This document shows positions 1 through 6,695 of a DNA stretch of 53,527 bases, in pieces (the first letter of the stretch is position 1; every line of letters starts with the position of its first letter). The DNA comes from an uncultured Elusimicrobium sp. (GTDB lineage Bacteria; Elusimicrobiota; Elusimicrobia; Elusimicrobiales; Elusimicrobiaceae). The stretch lies in assembly GCA_937891135.1 (NCBI GenBank), contig CALAFB010000089.1, positions 1 through 53,527 of the forward strand. Direction: 5' to 3'. The translations under genes were made by a program, and so were the position numbers. The notes under the pieces are model-generated. The model made no database searches and was not told the DNA's origin. It was given only the letters and a program-made list of their open reading frames with translations.

Positions 1-5
1 ATCAA

Positions 6-33
6 AATCTACCAAAAAAAAAAAACGCGTCAA
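6..33 (-). promoter_or_regulatory. T12-spacer pilin promoter (copy A0)
   Basis: Read on the minus strand, a TTGACG -35 box (28-33) is followed by a 16-bp spacer containing exactly twelve T residues and a TAGATT -10 box (6-11). The same arrangement stands before four pilin genes further right (near 6.65, 12.6, 20.5 and 30.6 kb). I infer that it drives a pilin gene lying just left of the window. A GACAAC..AACGG motif at 51-64, 17 bp upstream of the -35 box, recurs at the 20.5 and 30.6 kb copies. Confidence 0.6.
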
Positions 34-238
34 GCCTTTTAAAATGAACGGACAACCACAACGGAAAAAACAAAGAAAACCGTTATTGATACTCCCTCCC
101 AACGGAAATAAAAGTGAGAGGGCATTTATGTAAGTCGGACTCGGCCCCCACATCCTGCAAACTGCTAGGCCATTGCCCAGTCTATATGTATCTTGTTATT
201 GAAATATTTTTTTATTATACTATAGATACAATTTATCT
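34..238. other. intergenic region between divergent pilin promoters
   Basis: No convincing gene. It holds the upstream side of the minus-strand T12 promoter (GACAAC..AACGG motif at 51-64) and, near 216-232, a TATACTATAGATACAAT stretch that is repeated almost identically before the pilin leaders at 44.3 and 52.7 kb and is the likely -10 region and start site of the leader that follows. A 68-codon frame at 114-320 overlaps the leader and has no homology I recognise. Confidence 0.5.
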
Positions 239-432
239 CTGTTTTTGGAACCGTTTAAGAAACGGAGTTCTTCTGGTCAATCAGAAGGTTTGTTCAAGTC
301 CAAAGATAGCCAATAATTAAGGTACACAAAGGCGACGGCTTGCGTGTACCGAATATTTGCCTTTTTTTGAAGTGGCGAATTACGGCTATGCTGTAGTGGC
401 TCTTGAACAAACACGTCAGTCATAGCCGTTTT
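239..432 (+). promoter_or_regulatory. structured pilin leader RNA, copy B1
   Basis: One of five copies of a conserved leader. In order: CTGTTTTTGGAA box (239-250); hairpin CCGTTT/AAACGG (251-256/260-265); hairpin CTTCTG/CAGAAG (270-275/282-287); long-range stem TTTGTTCAAG (289-298) with CTTGAACAAA (402-411); inside it ATAGCC (306-311), hairpin GGTACAC/GTGTACC (321-327/344-350) and TACGGCTAT (from 381); finally AGCCGTTTT (424-432). ATAGCC and AGCCG can both pair with the single CGGCT segment, so two exclusive folds are possible. The pilin start codon lies 50 nt downstream. Confidence 0.75.
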
Positions 433-482
433 CGTTGGGTTGCCGATAGATAAATTGGAATTAAAACTTAAGGAGACAAATT

Positions 483-998
483 ATGAAGCACAAGAAACGG
501 GGGTTTACCCTCATTGAGTTGTTAGTAGTTGTACTTATCATTGGTATTTTAGCGGCGGTAGCCTTGCCGCAATACCAAAAAGCGGTTTGGAAATCACGGT
601 TAGCTACACCTGTTTTATTTGCAAAAAATATAGAACAAGCATTTGCTTTGTATGTATTAACACATGGATTTCCTCCAACCAATAATCTAAATAATGGATA
701 TAGGCCCTTGGGGGCCACACCGGAAATTCAGTTGGATATAGATATTCCGCTATCCAACTGTGGTACGAGCGGACCTTGCGAGGATGATTTTTTCACCTAT
801 GACGCTTCCTTAGAAGACCGAGGATTCTATACCTGGCGTGTTGCATTACAAGAAGATCCCGTGGATAGCTATTTTGAGTGTATTACATACGCTGACGGAA
901 ACCAAGAATGTACCTGCACCTATGATGAAGAAGTGGCTCCTCATGGTAAAATAACGTGCGATTTAATAAAACAACTCTTGCCGCGAAATTGGGACTAA
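483..998 (+). CDS. type IV pilin-like protein
   Basis: Prepilin of 171 residues with a seven-residue basic leader (MKHKKRG) ending in Gly, then Phe+1 and Glu+5 of the hydrophobic FTLIELLVVVLI helix, the signature processed by a PilD-type peptidase. The helix runs into the family hallmark PQYQKAV. The body carries Cys pairs (CGTSGPC and CTC) likely to form disulfides. AAGGAG sits eight bases before the ATG. It is preceded by the structured leader at 239-432 and ends at a strong terminator. Whether it is a major pilin, minor pilin or pseudopilin cannot be told from sequence; its soluble domain shows little similarity to the other pilins here. Confidence 0.9.
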   Translation: MKHKKRGFTLIELLVVVLIIGILAAVALPQYQKAVWKSRLATPVLFAKNIEQAFALYVLTHGFPPTNNLNNGYRPLGATPEIQLDIDIPLSNCGTSGPCEDDFFTYDASLEDRGFYTWRVALQEDPVDSYFECITYADGNQECTCTYDEEVAPHGKITCDLIKQLLPRNWD

Positions 999-1006
999 AC
1001 CGGACT

Positions 1007-1036
1007 ACCGGCCCGTTATAACTACGGGCCGGTTTT
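1007..1036. terminator. bidirectional terminator
   Basis: ACCGGCCCGT (1007-1016) pairs perfectly with ACGGGCCGGT (1024-1033), followed by T residues on the plus strand. It serves the pilin at 483-998; its right arm reaches the stop codon of the convergent terL gene. Confidence 0.8.
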
Positions 1037-2354
1037 ACAACACATCATATTCGCTTTGGGCAAATTCGGGGCGGGCATACGCGGCCGAATTTCCAGCGCG
1101 GACCGGCGCAGCAAACGTCAAGGCTAAGGCATCAGCCAGGTCCGGGCTTTTGCCCGTGCGTTCTTTAAGCGTTTCTTTACTTTCTAGCCGCAAACGGCCT
1201 TGCACATCATAACTGTAACACACTTGGCACAAATCAGCTTTTAAATCCGCCACATCCGGCAACTGTCCGCAAGTTTTAATCCATTGAGCCATTTCCCCCC
1301 ATATTTCAGCCCGCTTATTGGCATACTGCCCAGGGCGCGAAGCACTACCGCCGAACGGTACTTCTATAATCTGCCGGTACCCTAATTGGCGTAAGCGATC
1401 AATTACCCCGCCGCCACATCCGGCATCTATAAATACGCCATCTGCACGGAAGCGTTCTATCTCTTGTGCCACGCGGGCGGCCAACGTCATATTATCCACC
1501 CCTTGAAACACCAACGGTGCAAACGCTTTAATGCCTTGCCGGCAAAAAATAACACTACGGTCCGTGCCAAACCGGGCCGGGTCCACGCCGATAATTTTAG
1601 GCGCGTGACGGTAATCCTGCATATTCACCAAACGCGTACAAGCCTGTGTAACCGCATCAATAGGAATGAGAATATTCTCCGCACTAGCCGTAAAATCGCA
1701 CAAATATTCTTGCCGGAAAATAACAGCCGGCGTTTCTTTTTGCAGTTGGGTCAATTCTGACTGTGCAATCACACCACTCTCCGTAGCACGGAATACTCCC
1801 ACCCACCACGTATGCGGGTCCTGCTGGGCATTTTTTTGAGCCTGGTTAAACAATTCAAAAAATGCATTTTGCCCTTTGGGCGTGCCCATAAATACAGCCC
1901 AACCTGCGCGTGAAAGTAACATCGGGCGGATGATTTCGGTAAACACGTTTTTCTTGATTTGGGCATATTCATCCAGCACCACGCCATCCGCATACGTACC
2001 ACGTAGGGCATCCGGATTATCGGCTCCGCATACCCATATCCGCGCACCGCCCGGTAATTCCATACATAACTCTCCTTCGGAAAAATGAACCCCGGGGATA
2101 TGCCGCCCGTAGCGTTTAAAATAATCCCATGCAATCAGTTTGGCCTGTTTTAAAAACGGGGCCACATAAAAATAACGCGGATACGGCTGCTTGTTTTGAA
2201 GGGCGGTTCGGATTAAATGATTAACGGCACAAACCGTTTTTCCGAGTTGCCGGTGCGTTACCAATACACAGAAACGGTGGTTGGCTAAGGCCCGGTGAAT
2301 TTCTTGTTGCACAGGACGTGGTGCATACGGGATTTTTACAACCTGCTTAGTCAT
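1035..2354 (-). CDS. terL: phage-type terminase large subunit
   Basis: Full-length (439 residues) DNA-packaging motor of the Terminase_6 type. The N-terminal ATPase has a phage-style Walker A (THRQLGKT, about residues 33-40), Walker B with catalytic acid (GVVLDEYAQ, about 126-134) and coupling motif (MGTPKG, about 156-161). The C-terminal RNase H-like nuclease shows the acidic triad in context: IGVDPAR, FIDAG and DLADALAL. All key residues are present, so it appears functional. It overlaps terS by eight bases. No portal, capsid or tail genes are in the window, so this is a packaging module without a phage: prophage remnant or part of a gene-transfer-type system (inference). Confidence 0.88.
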   Translation of the reverse strand: MTKQVVKIPYAPRPVQQEIHRALANHRFCVLVTHRQLGKTVCAVNHLIRTALQNKQPYPRYFYVAPFLKQAKLIAWDYFKRYGRHIPGVHFSEGELCMELPGGARIWVCGADNPDALRGTYADGVVLDEYAQIKKNVFTEIIRPMLLSRAGWAVFMGTPKGQNAFFELFNQAQKNAQQDPHTWWVGVFRATESGVIAQSELTQLQKETPAVIFRQEYLCDFTASAENILIPIDAVTQACTRLVNMQDYRHAPKIIGVDPARFGTDRSVIFCRQGIKAFAPLVFQGVDNMTLAARVAQEIERFRADGVFIDAGCGGGVIDRLRQLGYRQIIEVPFGGSASRPGQYANKRAEIWGEMAQWIKTCGQLPDVADLKADLCQVCYSYDVQGRLRLESKETLKERTGKSPDLADALALTFAAPVRAGNSAAYARPEFAQSEYDVL

Positions 2355-2754
2355 CCGCTATCCCCTCCCATTCTACAACTACCGGGCCAGACGGAGCAGT
2401 TTTGCTATCCTTCCACCCTAGTAAATTTTTAGCCGTAAACACGGCAAAACTAGCCGCATAATTACCGCGCAAACTGTTTTGCAATAGAATGTTGGCTTGC
2501 CGGTCCCGTGCTTGTTCACAGGCATATTTAAATGCCGGATATTTTTCTTCCCAAGCACGCAATTTGGCACACGTTACGCCTATTTTTTTAGCAAACGCAG
2601 CAAAGGTGGGCAATTCGGCAGCGGTTTCCAACAACGTAATGCTACCGTCTTTTTTTTGTACTTCCGTTACGTGAAATGCCGGCTGGTCAAAAAATGCAAT
2701 TAACTCCTGGCAAAAATCAGGATGATACTGAATTATTTTCATATATTTATCCAT
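2347..2754 (-). CDS. terS: phage terminase small subunit-like protein
   Basis: 135 residues resembling the gp3-like DNA-packaging/small terminase family. The centre (about residues 45-115) has the typical helix-turn-helix arrangement PTFAAFAKKIGV, then RAWEEKYPAF, then a QAN..L...LRGNYA helix and FTAKNLLGWKD. In known phages this subunit recognises the packaging site and loads TerL; the next gene is terL, overlapping by eight bases, which supports the call. An AAGGAG lies 11 bases before the first ATG; a second ATG four codons in (2742) is an alternative start. Confidence 0.72.
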   Translation of the reverse strand: MDKYMKIIQYHPDFCQELIAFFDQPAFHVTEVQKKDGSITLLETAAELPTFAAFAKKIGVTCAKLRAWEEKYPAFKYACEQARDRQANILLQNSLRGNYAASFAVFTAKNLLGWKDSKTAPSGPVVVEWEGIADD

Positions 2755-3023
2755 TCAAATCTAATCTCCTTCATATAGTACACCCGCATGCAACCCGGCC
2801 GGCTATGGATGTACTGCGGCTGTATCCAACGGGTACGCGGCAAGCAAAACTGTCGGAAATTTTCTGCCCGGTAACACACGTTATAATGAAATAAAAGTGT
2901 CTGTAAAATAGCGTCTTGGGCCGGAGCAAATAAGCCCCCGTCCTGTGCGTATACGGCACTTCTGACCACTTGTGCACGGGCAAAAATACTATTTTCCAAC
3001 CTAAGTTTACCAGCAAAAGACAT
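2739..3023 (-). CDS. hypothetical protein in the terminase operon
   Basis: 94 residues from an ATG at 3023, chosen because AGGGGG stands five bases before it; an in-frame extension to 3086 lacks a ribosome site. The protein is basic and aromatic in its second half (RTRWIQPQYIH, YYMKEIRFEW) and has four Cys. I recognise no family. It overlaps the start of terS by 16 bases and reads in the same direction, so it is probably translated together with the packaging genes. A role as an accessory packaging or nuclease protein is possible but unsupported. Confidence 0.55.
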   Translation of the reverse strand: MSFAGKLRLENSIFARAQVVRSAVYAQDGGLFAPAQDAILQTLLFHYNVCYRAENFRQFCLPRTRWIQPQYIHSRPGCMRVYYMKEIRFEWINI

Positions 3024-3094
3024 TTTTCCCCCTGAAAGATGAAACAGTCCCCGGGTACTTAGTACCCTTTGCATACGAAAAATCAACTATTGTG

Positions 3095-4486
3095 TTACCA
3101 ACCGGCCAGATACGGCGGAATTAAGAGTAACATAGAAAGTACCGCTAAGATAATTTGCAGTTTGATATTCCATTTGGCCCACGTCAGCCACGGAATCCCG
3201 GCCATTCCCAAGGCAGCCATAGTTACCGGAGCCGTAGGAATAATGGCATTCGTCCAACCTTCCCCAAACTGATAAGCCAAAATAGATAATTGTGGGCTAA
3301 TATGCATTAAATCCGACAACGGAATCATCACCGGCATCGTGAGTACCGCCTGCCCGGAACCAGACGCGATAAAAAAGTTCAAAAAACTATGCGCCCAAAA
3401 CATTCCTTCCACGGCAGCCAGCGGATGCAAATGTCCAATCATACGGGAAATACCCTGTAACACGGTAGCTAAAATACGTCCGTCATCTGCTAACACTACA
3501 ATGGCCCGTGCCAAAGCTAACATAATCGCCACGCTAACCATACTGCGCGCGCCGTCTATAATGGCATCCGTCGTCTGGTTGATGCTTAAACGCCCGATAA
3601 GAGCCGATAACAACCCCACGCCTAAAAATAAGGCAGAAATTTCAAAAATATACCACTCCCAGCACGCTACACCAATTACCAATAAAATCATTCCCAAGGC
3701 AAATAAAATACTAATAGCCAGGTGTTTTTTTTCAAACCGCGGCTTCTGTTGTACCGCCGTTACATCCAACATTTGGCGGCGTTTTTGGTCGGCCTCGTAG
3801 GTAAAACTCAAGTTGGGCTGTTTACGCACTTTTTCTCCGTACCACATTACAAACCCAATTACCACCGCCGTACAAATAAACCATACAAACAGTCGGTAAT
3901 TCATCCCGGAATATAAAGGCAGTTGGGCAATTCCTTGGGAAATCCCCACCGTAAACGGATTCATAAAGGCCGCACAAAAACCAACCCACGCCCCTAAAAA
4001 CGGGATACTCATCCCCACCACACTATCATACCCTAAAGACAACGCCAGCGGAATAAATAGCGGAATAAAAATAAGGGTTTCTTCTTCCATGCCAAATATA
4101 CTGCCGCCTAACGAAAACAACAACATACTGACTGGAATAAAGCCTTTTTTAAGTTTTTCTTTCCGGGAAAACACATAACTGGTTCCCATAATAACCGCAT
4201 GCACCGTGCCGGTACGTTCTAAAATAGTAAAAATAGCCCCGGTAATGAAAATAAAAACAATAATATCCGCACATTTCGTAAACCCTTTGGCCGGAGCCAT
4301 CAGCACGGATAGCACGCCCTGTGGGGCGGCATCTACCGCGTGATACGAACCCGCTACGGTATAAGTACGGCCCTCTTTTTCTACCGTATCATATTGGCCG
4401 GAAGGCAACAGCCAGGTCAGCCCTGCCACCAAGAGCATAATACTAAAAATAAGTCCGTAAATATTAAGGGAAAATGTTTTATTCAT
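3095..4486 (-). CDS. YfcC/DcuC-family membrane transporter
   Basis: Integral membrane protein of 463 residues with about twelve hydrophobic segments, matching the YfcC-like branch of the DcuC (C4-dicarboxylate anaerobic carrier) superfamily. Recognisable family features are the N-terminal LTWLLPSGQY, the MEEETLIFIPL helix, AFMNPFTVGISQGIA and, near the C-terminus, the SGSGQAVLTMPVMIPLSDL and GWTNAIIPT re-entrant segments. Substrate (dicarboxylate or basic amino acid/peptide) is not predictable. Its ATG lies exactly six bases after a TATAAT box with no Shine-Dalgarno sequence, so the message is probably leaderless. Confidence 0.85.
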   Translation of the reverse strand: MNKTFSLNIYGLIFSIMLLVAGLTWLLPSGQYDTVEKEGRTYTVAGSYHAVDAAPQGVLSVLMAPAKGFTKCADIIVFIFITGAIFTILERTGTVHAVIMGTSYVFSRKEKLKKGFIPVSMLLFSLGGSIFGMEEETLIFIPLFIPLALSLGYDSVVGMSIPFLGAWVGFCAAFMNPFTVGISQGIAQLPLYSGMNYRLFVWFICTAVVIGFVMWYGEKVRKQPNLSFTYEADQKRRQMLDVTAVQQKPRFEKKHLAISILFALGMILLVIGVACWEWYIFEISALFLGVGLLSALIGRLSINQTTDAIIDGARSMVSVAIMLALARAIVVLADDGRILATVLQGISRMIGHLHPLAAVEGMFWAHSFLNFFIASGSGQAVLTMPVMIPLSDLMHISPQLSILAYQFGEGWTNAIIPTAPVTMAALGMAGIPWLTWAKWNIKLQIILAVLSMLLLIPPYLAGW

Positions 4487-4492
4487 ATTATT

Positions 4493-4498
4493 ATTATA
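4493..4498 (-). promoter_or_regulatory. -10 box of a leaderless promoter (yfcC-like gene)
   Basis: Minus-strand TATAAT followed by six bases (AATAAT) and then the ATG at 4486. Transcription starting the usual seven bases downstream of the -10 box would begin at the start codon itself. Confidence 0.6.
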
Positions 4499-4673
4499 TA
4501 AAACATCTTCGTCCTTCCTCTATTATTACTGTAAGGTCCCTGGCGGCGCCGCCTGATGTACCCCTGTTTACGTGTTGGTGGAAGAACCGTTTTCAGCACG
4601 CCGGCAGCCCTTTTAAAATATGGGACGGACAATACATGTTAAACTTTACTAACCACACAAACAAAATTTATGC

Positions 4674-4836
4674 TATAATAAATTAAGTACTTATCCGGTG
4701 GATAGGTACCCGCAGAAGCAGCGCACTAGGCAGGATGCTCTGCCGGGTTTAGAGGATAAACCTGCTGCTCCCGAGCGTTGTATAGCATAGGCGGTGTAAA
4801 CTTCCGCCTGTTTACAAGGGGGTTATTTTCCCCTTG
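4674..4836 (+). ncRNA. candidate structured small RNA (unidentified)
   Basis: A TATAAT box (4674-4679) is followed by about 150 nt rich in structure: hairpin GTACTTATCC/GGATAGGTAC (4687-4696/4700-4709); a three-way junction closed by AGCAGC/GCTGCT (4717-4722/4764-4769) holding hairpins GGCAG/CTGCC (4729-4733/4740-4744) and GGGTTTA/TAAACCT (4745-4751/4757-4763); then two overlapping alternative stems GGCGG/CCGCC (4790-4794/4804-4808) and GTAAAC/GTTTAC (4796-4801/4810-4815); then CAAGGGG/CCCCTTG (4815-4836), terminator-like but without a good T run. No ORF. It matches no riboswitch or housekeeping RNA that I know. It ends before the repressor promoter, so it looks free-standing. Confidence 0.55.
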
Positions 4837-4839
4837 ATA

Positions 4840-4867
4840 TTGTTAGCATAGCAAATTTTGTTATGCT
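4840..4867 (+). promoter_or_regulatory. repressor promoter with palindromic operator
   Basis: TTGTTA (4840-4845) and TATGCT (4862-4867) are spaced 16 bp. The interval is a 23-bp near-perfect palindrome: AGCATAGCAAA (4845-4855), one central T, TTTGTTATGCT (4857-4867), ten of eleven positions matching. It overlaps both promoter boxes, the expected position for self-repression by the LexA/CI-type protein encoded 58 bp downstream. A hairpin (AGGTC/GACCT, about 4873-4890, within a GGCC..GGCC stem) follows in the 5' UTR. Confidence 0.6.
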
Positions 4868-4924
4868 TTGTCAAGAGGCCCCAGGTCCTAAAAAAGACCT
4901 AATTTTTGGCCCAAGGAGATGAAG

Positions 4925-5599
4925 ATGAACAAATTTGAAAAAGCCCTTATGACCTGGAATAACGGCATTTTACGCGGCTCACAAGCAAAGTTAGCAAAAA
5001 AGTTGCAAGTATCCACCGCTACCGTAGCCCTGTGGGCTACTGGCAAACGCAACCCCTCTAAGGGTTATGTAGCCCTCATGGCAAAATTATTTAATATGTC
5101 AGAATATGACGTTTTACGTTTATTTATGCCCGGGCAAGAACCGGCCACCCACCCGGATGCACTCCATGAAAGCCCGGCAGCACCCATTTACAATACTGAC
5201 ACCGAACTTTTAACCCCGCAAAGTAATAGCGTGGCCTTACCGTATTTGGCCAACGTCCCGGCCGGCTACCCGGAATATGACCAAGCCGACGTCATTGAAT
5301 GGTGGACGCTTCCGCGGCGGTACGCGCGCGGGGCCAAATACCTGGTACGCTGCTGCGGAGATAGTATGGAGGGAAGCGTAGGGTACGATGATTTGTGCCT
5401 GATTAAACCCGAGGAAGAATTTTTAGACGGAAAAGTTATGTTGGTAAGAGTATCGGAAGGGTATTTAATCAAACGCATCCGCAAAGAAAACGGCAAAATC
5501 GTGTTATATTCCGATAACGATAAAAAATACAAAGCCTTCGCACCGGAACGGGTACAGCCGATAGGGCTGGTAGTCCGCAAAATTACAGACGTACAATAG
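4925..5599 (+). CDS. LexA/CI-type self-cleaving transcriptional repressor
   Basis: 224 residues. Residues about 1-65 form a Cro/CI-type helix-turn-helix (SQAKLAKKLQVSTATVALWATGK). The C-terminal half is an S24 (LexA/UmuD-like) peptidase: cleavage-site-like VPAG (about 115-118), GDSMEG with the catalytic Ser, and YLIKRI with the catalytic Lys, ending in GLVVRKI. By family analogy it is a repressor that cleaves itself on RecA-ssDNA signals. The ATG at 4925 is preferred to 4919 because AAGGAG ends only one base before the latter. Its target set is unknown; the palindrome in its own promoter suggests autoregulation, and the terminase genes 2 kb away are a possible SOS-linked target. Confidence 0.82.
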   Translation: MNKFEKALMTWNNGILRGSQAKLAKKLQVSTATVALWATGKRNPSKGYVALMAKLFNMSEYDVLRLFMPGQEPATHPDALHESPAAPIYNTDTELLTPQSNSVALPYLANVPAGYPEYDQADVIEWWTLPRRYARGAKYLVRCCGDSMEGSVGYDDLCLIKPEEEFLDGKVMLVRVSEGYLIKRIRKENGKIVLYSDNDKKYKAFAPERVQPIGLVVRKITDVQ

Positions 5600-5655
5600 T
5601 TTCTTCGTAATTTGCCTTGGGCTCTTGTTGCTCAATGTACACAAAATTGCCCCCC

Positions 5656-5999
5656 TTGACAAATTGTAAAACGTCCTTATACTATCAGTAGTTGGACAGG
5701 GAAAATGTCTTTTGGCTCCTGGGAGCGACAAAAGAACTATCCCATGCGTTAGACGTGCTATTAGTGCGGTTAGGGTATTGGATAGACACTAAGCGGCAAA
5801 AGCCCGGAAGGAGTTGTAAGTTGGAGTACCGTTGCACGAGCTCGGCCCCTTGTTGGTAAGCAGGAAAGGGAACCCACCGGGAGATGGAACCGGCAACTGC
5901 AGCTACGCCGGGGGATGACCCCGCCCCTCTGACCAGCAAACCTATGAAAAAAGCGATTAGTTAAAAACCCCTTGTTGAATAAACAAGGGGTCGCTTTTT
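5656..5999 (+). ncRNA. candidate abundant small RNA, about 250 nt (unidentified)
   Basis: A near-consensus promoter (TTGACA 5656-5661, 16-bp spacer, TATACT 5678-5683) is followed by an RNA whose ends pair: GTTGG-A-CAG-GG from 5691 with the segment ending CTG-A-CCAGC at 5937, as in 6S, SRP or RNase P RNAs. Internal hairpins include TCTTTTG/CAAAAGA around GCTC/GAGC, TTAGTG/CACTAA, and GGGG/CCCC near 5910-5922. A terminator follows. There is no ORF and the next gene is convergent, so it is stand-alone. It contains CCGGAAGG (in 5793-5820) but not the flanking SRP core, and no tmRNA tag. A lineage-specific 6S RNA is possible but not shown. Confidence 0.6.
5946..5999. terminator. bidirectional terminator
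   Basis: CCCCTTGTT/AACAAGGGG (5969-5990) nested inside AAAAAAGCGA (from 5946) / TCGCTTTTT (5991-5999). It ends the small RNA on the plus strand and the pilin on the minus strand. Confidence 0.8.
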
Positions 6000-6033
6000 C
6001 TCCCTATATTGTTTTTAAAATAGGAATTTAAAT

Positions 6034-6549
6034 TTAATCACATAAAGGAGGCTCACCACTAGAGTCCCCAGTTCCATCTCTGCAAGTAAAAGACGGATAA
6101 TGTTGCGCCAATGTACGGCAGATGATAAGCCCTTCTTGGTCCCACCCAGCACATAACCCGTTAAATGGGTTTCCTGACACCGCTAGATCTATATGCCCAC
6201 TCGAAGCAGCCGCCCCAAGACTCCATTCTGTGGGACTAGCCTCCAACACCCAAAAATATTCTTGTGCCAATTTATCACTAATCGGGATAAAAATATTCAA
6301 TTCTTCCCTTTTATCTAGGCTAATATTACCGACGGAATCAGTAACAAAAAATTGTTTTTCTTCTCCCCCGGATAACATATAAGCATTGAGTGCTTTTTGT
6401 GCGGCATCAATAATTGAAATAAATTCTACCGCACGGGCTTTAGCCACCGTCTTTTGATATTGCGGCAACGCTACCGCTGCCAACACACCAATAATGAGTA
6501 CTACTACTAACAACTCTATAAGGGTAAAACCCCTTTTTATTTTTTTCAT
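6034..6549 (-). CDS. type IV pilin-like protein
   Basis: 171 residues with a short leader (MKKIKRG) followed by the FTLIEL helix with Glu+5 and the PQYQK hallmark. The C-terminal domain is small and ends in two Cys-containing stretches (GLCAGWD..ICRTL and FTCRDG..PLCD), suggesting a disulfide loop. Ribosome site AGGAG lies before the ATG. It is transcribed from the T12 promoter at 6643-6670 and its 5' UTR is closely related to that of the pilin at 11712-12479. Assembly partners (PilBCDQ) are not in the window. Confidence 0.9.
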   Translation of the reverse strand: MKKIKRGFTLIELLVVVLIIGVLAAVALPQYQKTVAKARAVEFISIIDAAQKALNAYMLSGGEEKQFFVTDSVGNISLDKREELNIFIPISDKLAQEYFWVLEASPTEWSLGAAASSGHIDLAVSGNPFNGLCAGWDQEGLIICRTLAQHYPSFTCRDGTGDSSGEPPLCD

Positions 6550-6642
6550 CTTTTCTCCTACCCTACTATACTCCCGGATATCCTAGGGCATAATAGGTCT
6601 ACTAGTATTTGAGGAAAATTCTCACTCTCTTCCTCAGATTTC

Positions 6643-6670
6643 AGGGTAGCAAAAAAAAAAAACAAATCAA
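6643..6670 (-). promoter_or_regulatory. T12-spacer pilin promoter (copy A1)
   Basis: Minus strand: TTGATT (6665-6670), 16-bp spacer with exactly twelve T, TACCCT (6643-6648). Downstream the 5' UTR contains a TGAGGAA..TTTCCTCA hairpin and a TGAGAATTTTCCTCA string also found in copy A2 at 12.55 kb. The -35 box lies close to the divergent hydF promoter. Confidence 0.6.
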
Positions 6671-6683
6671 GGCCTAAAAAACT

Positions 6684-6689
6684 TATAAT
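6684..6689 (+). promoter_or_regulatory. -10 box of a leaderless promoter (hydF)
   Basis: TATAAT, then six bases (AATGAC), then the hydF ATG at 6696. No Shine-Dalgarno sequence fits between them. Confidence 0.6.
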
Positions 6690-6695
6690 AATGAC

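Noticed and set aside
114..320. 68-codon frame at the left end
   Set aside because: Overlaps leader B1, has no homology I recognise and its codons follow the stem-loop sequence; the same region in other leader copies has no frame.
4919..4924. ATG at 4919 as repressor start
   Set aside because: It directly follows AAGGAG; the ATG at 4925 has the correct spacing.
5690..5940. Small RNA as SRP RNA
   Set aside because: Contains CCGGAAGG but not the flanking AGG and AGCAGC elements of the SRP core; helix 8 does not form.
6651..6662. Demonstrated phase variation at the T12 tract
   Set aside because: All five tracts have the same length in this sequence, so variation is possible but not shown.
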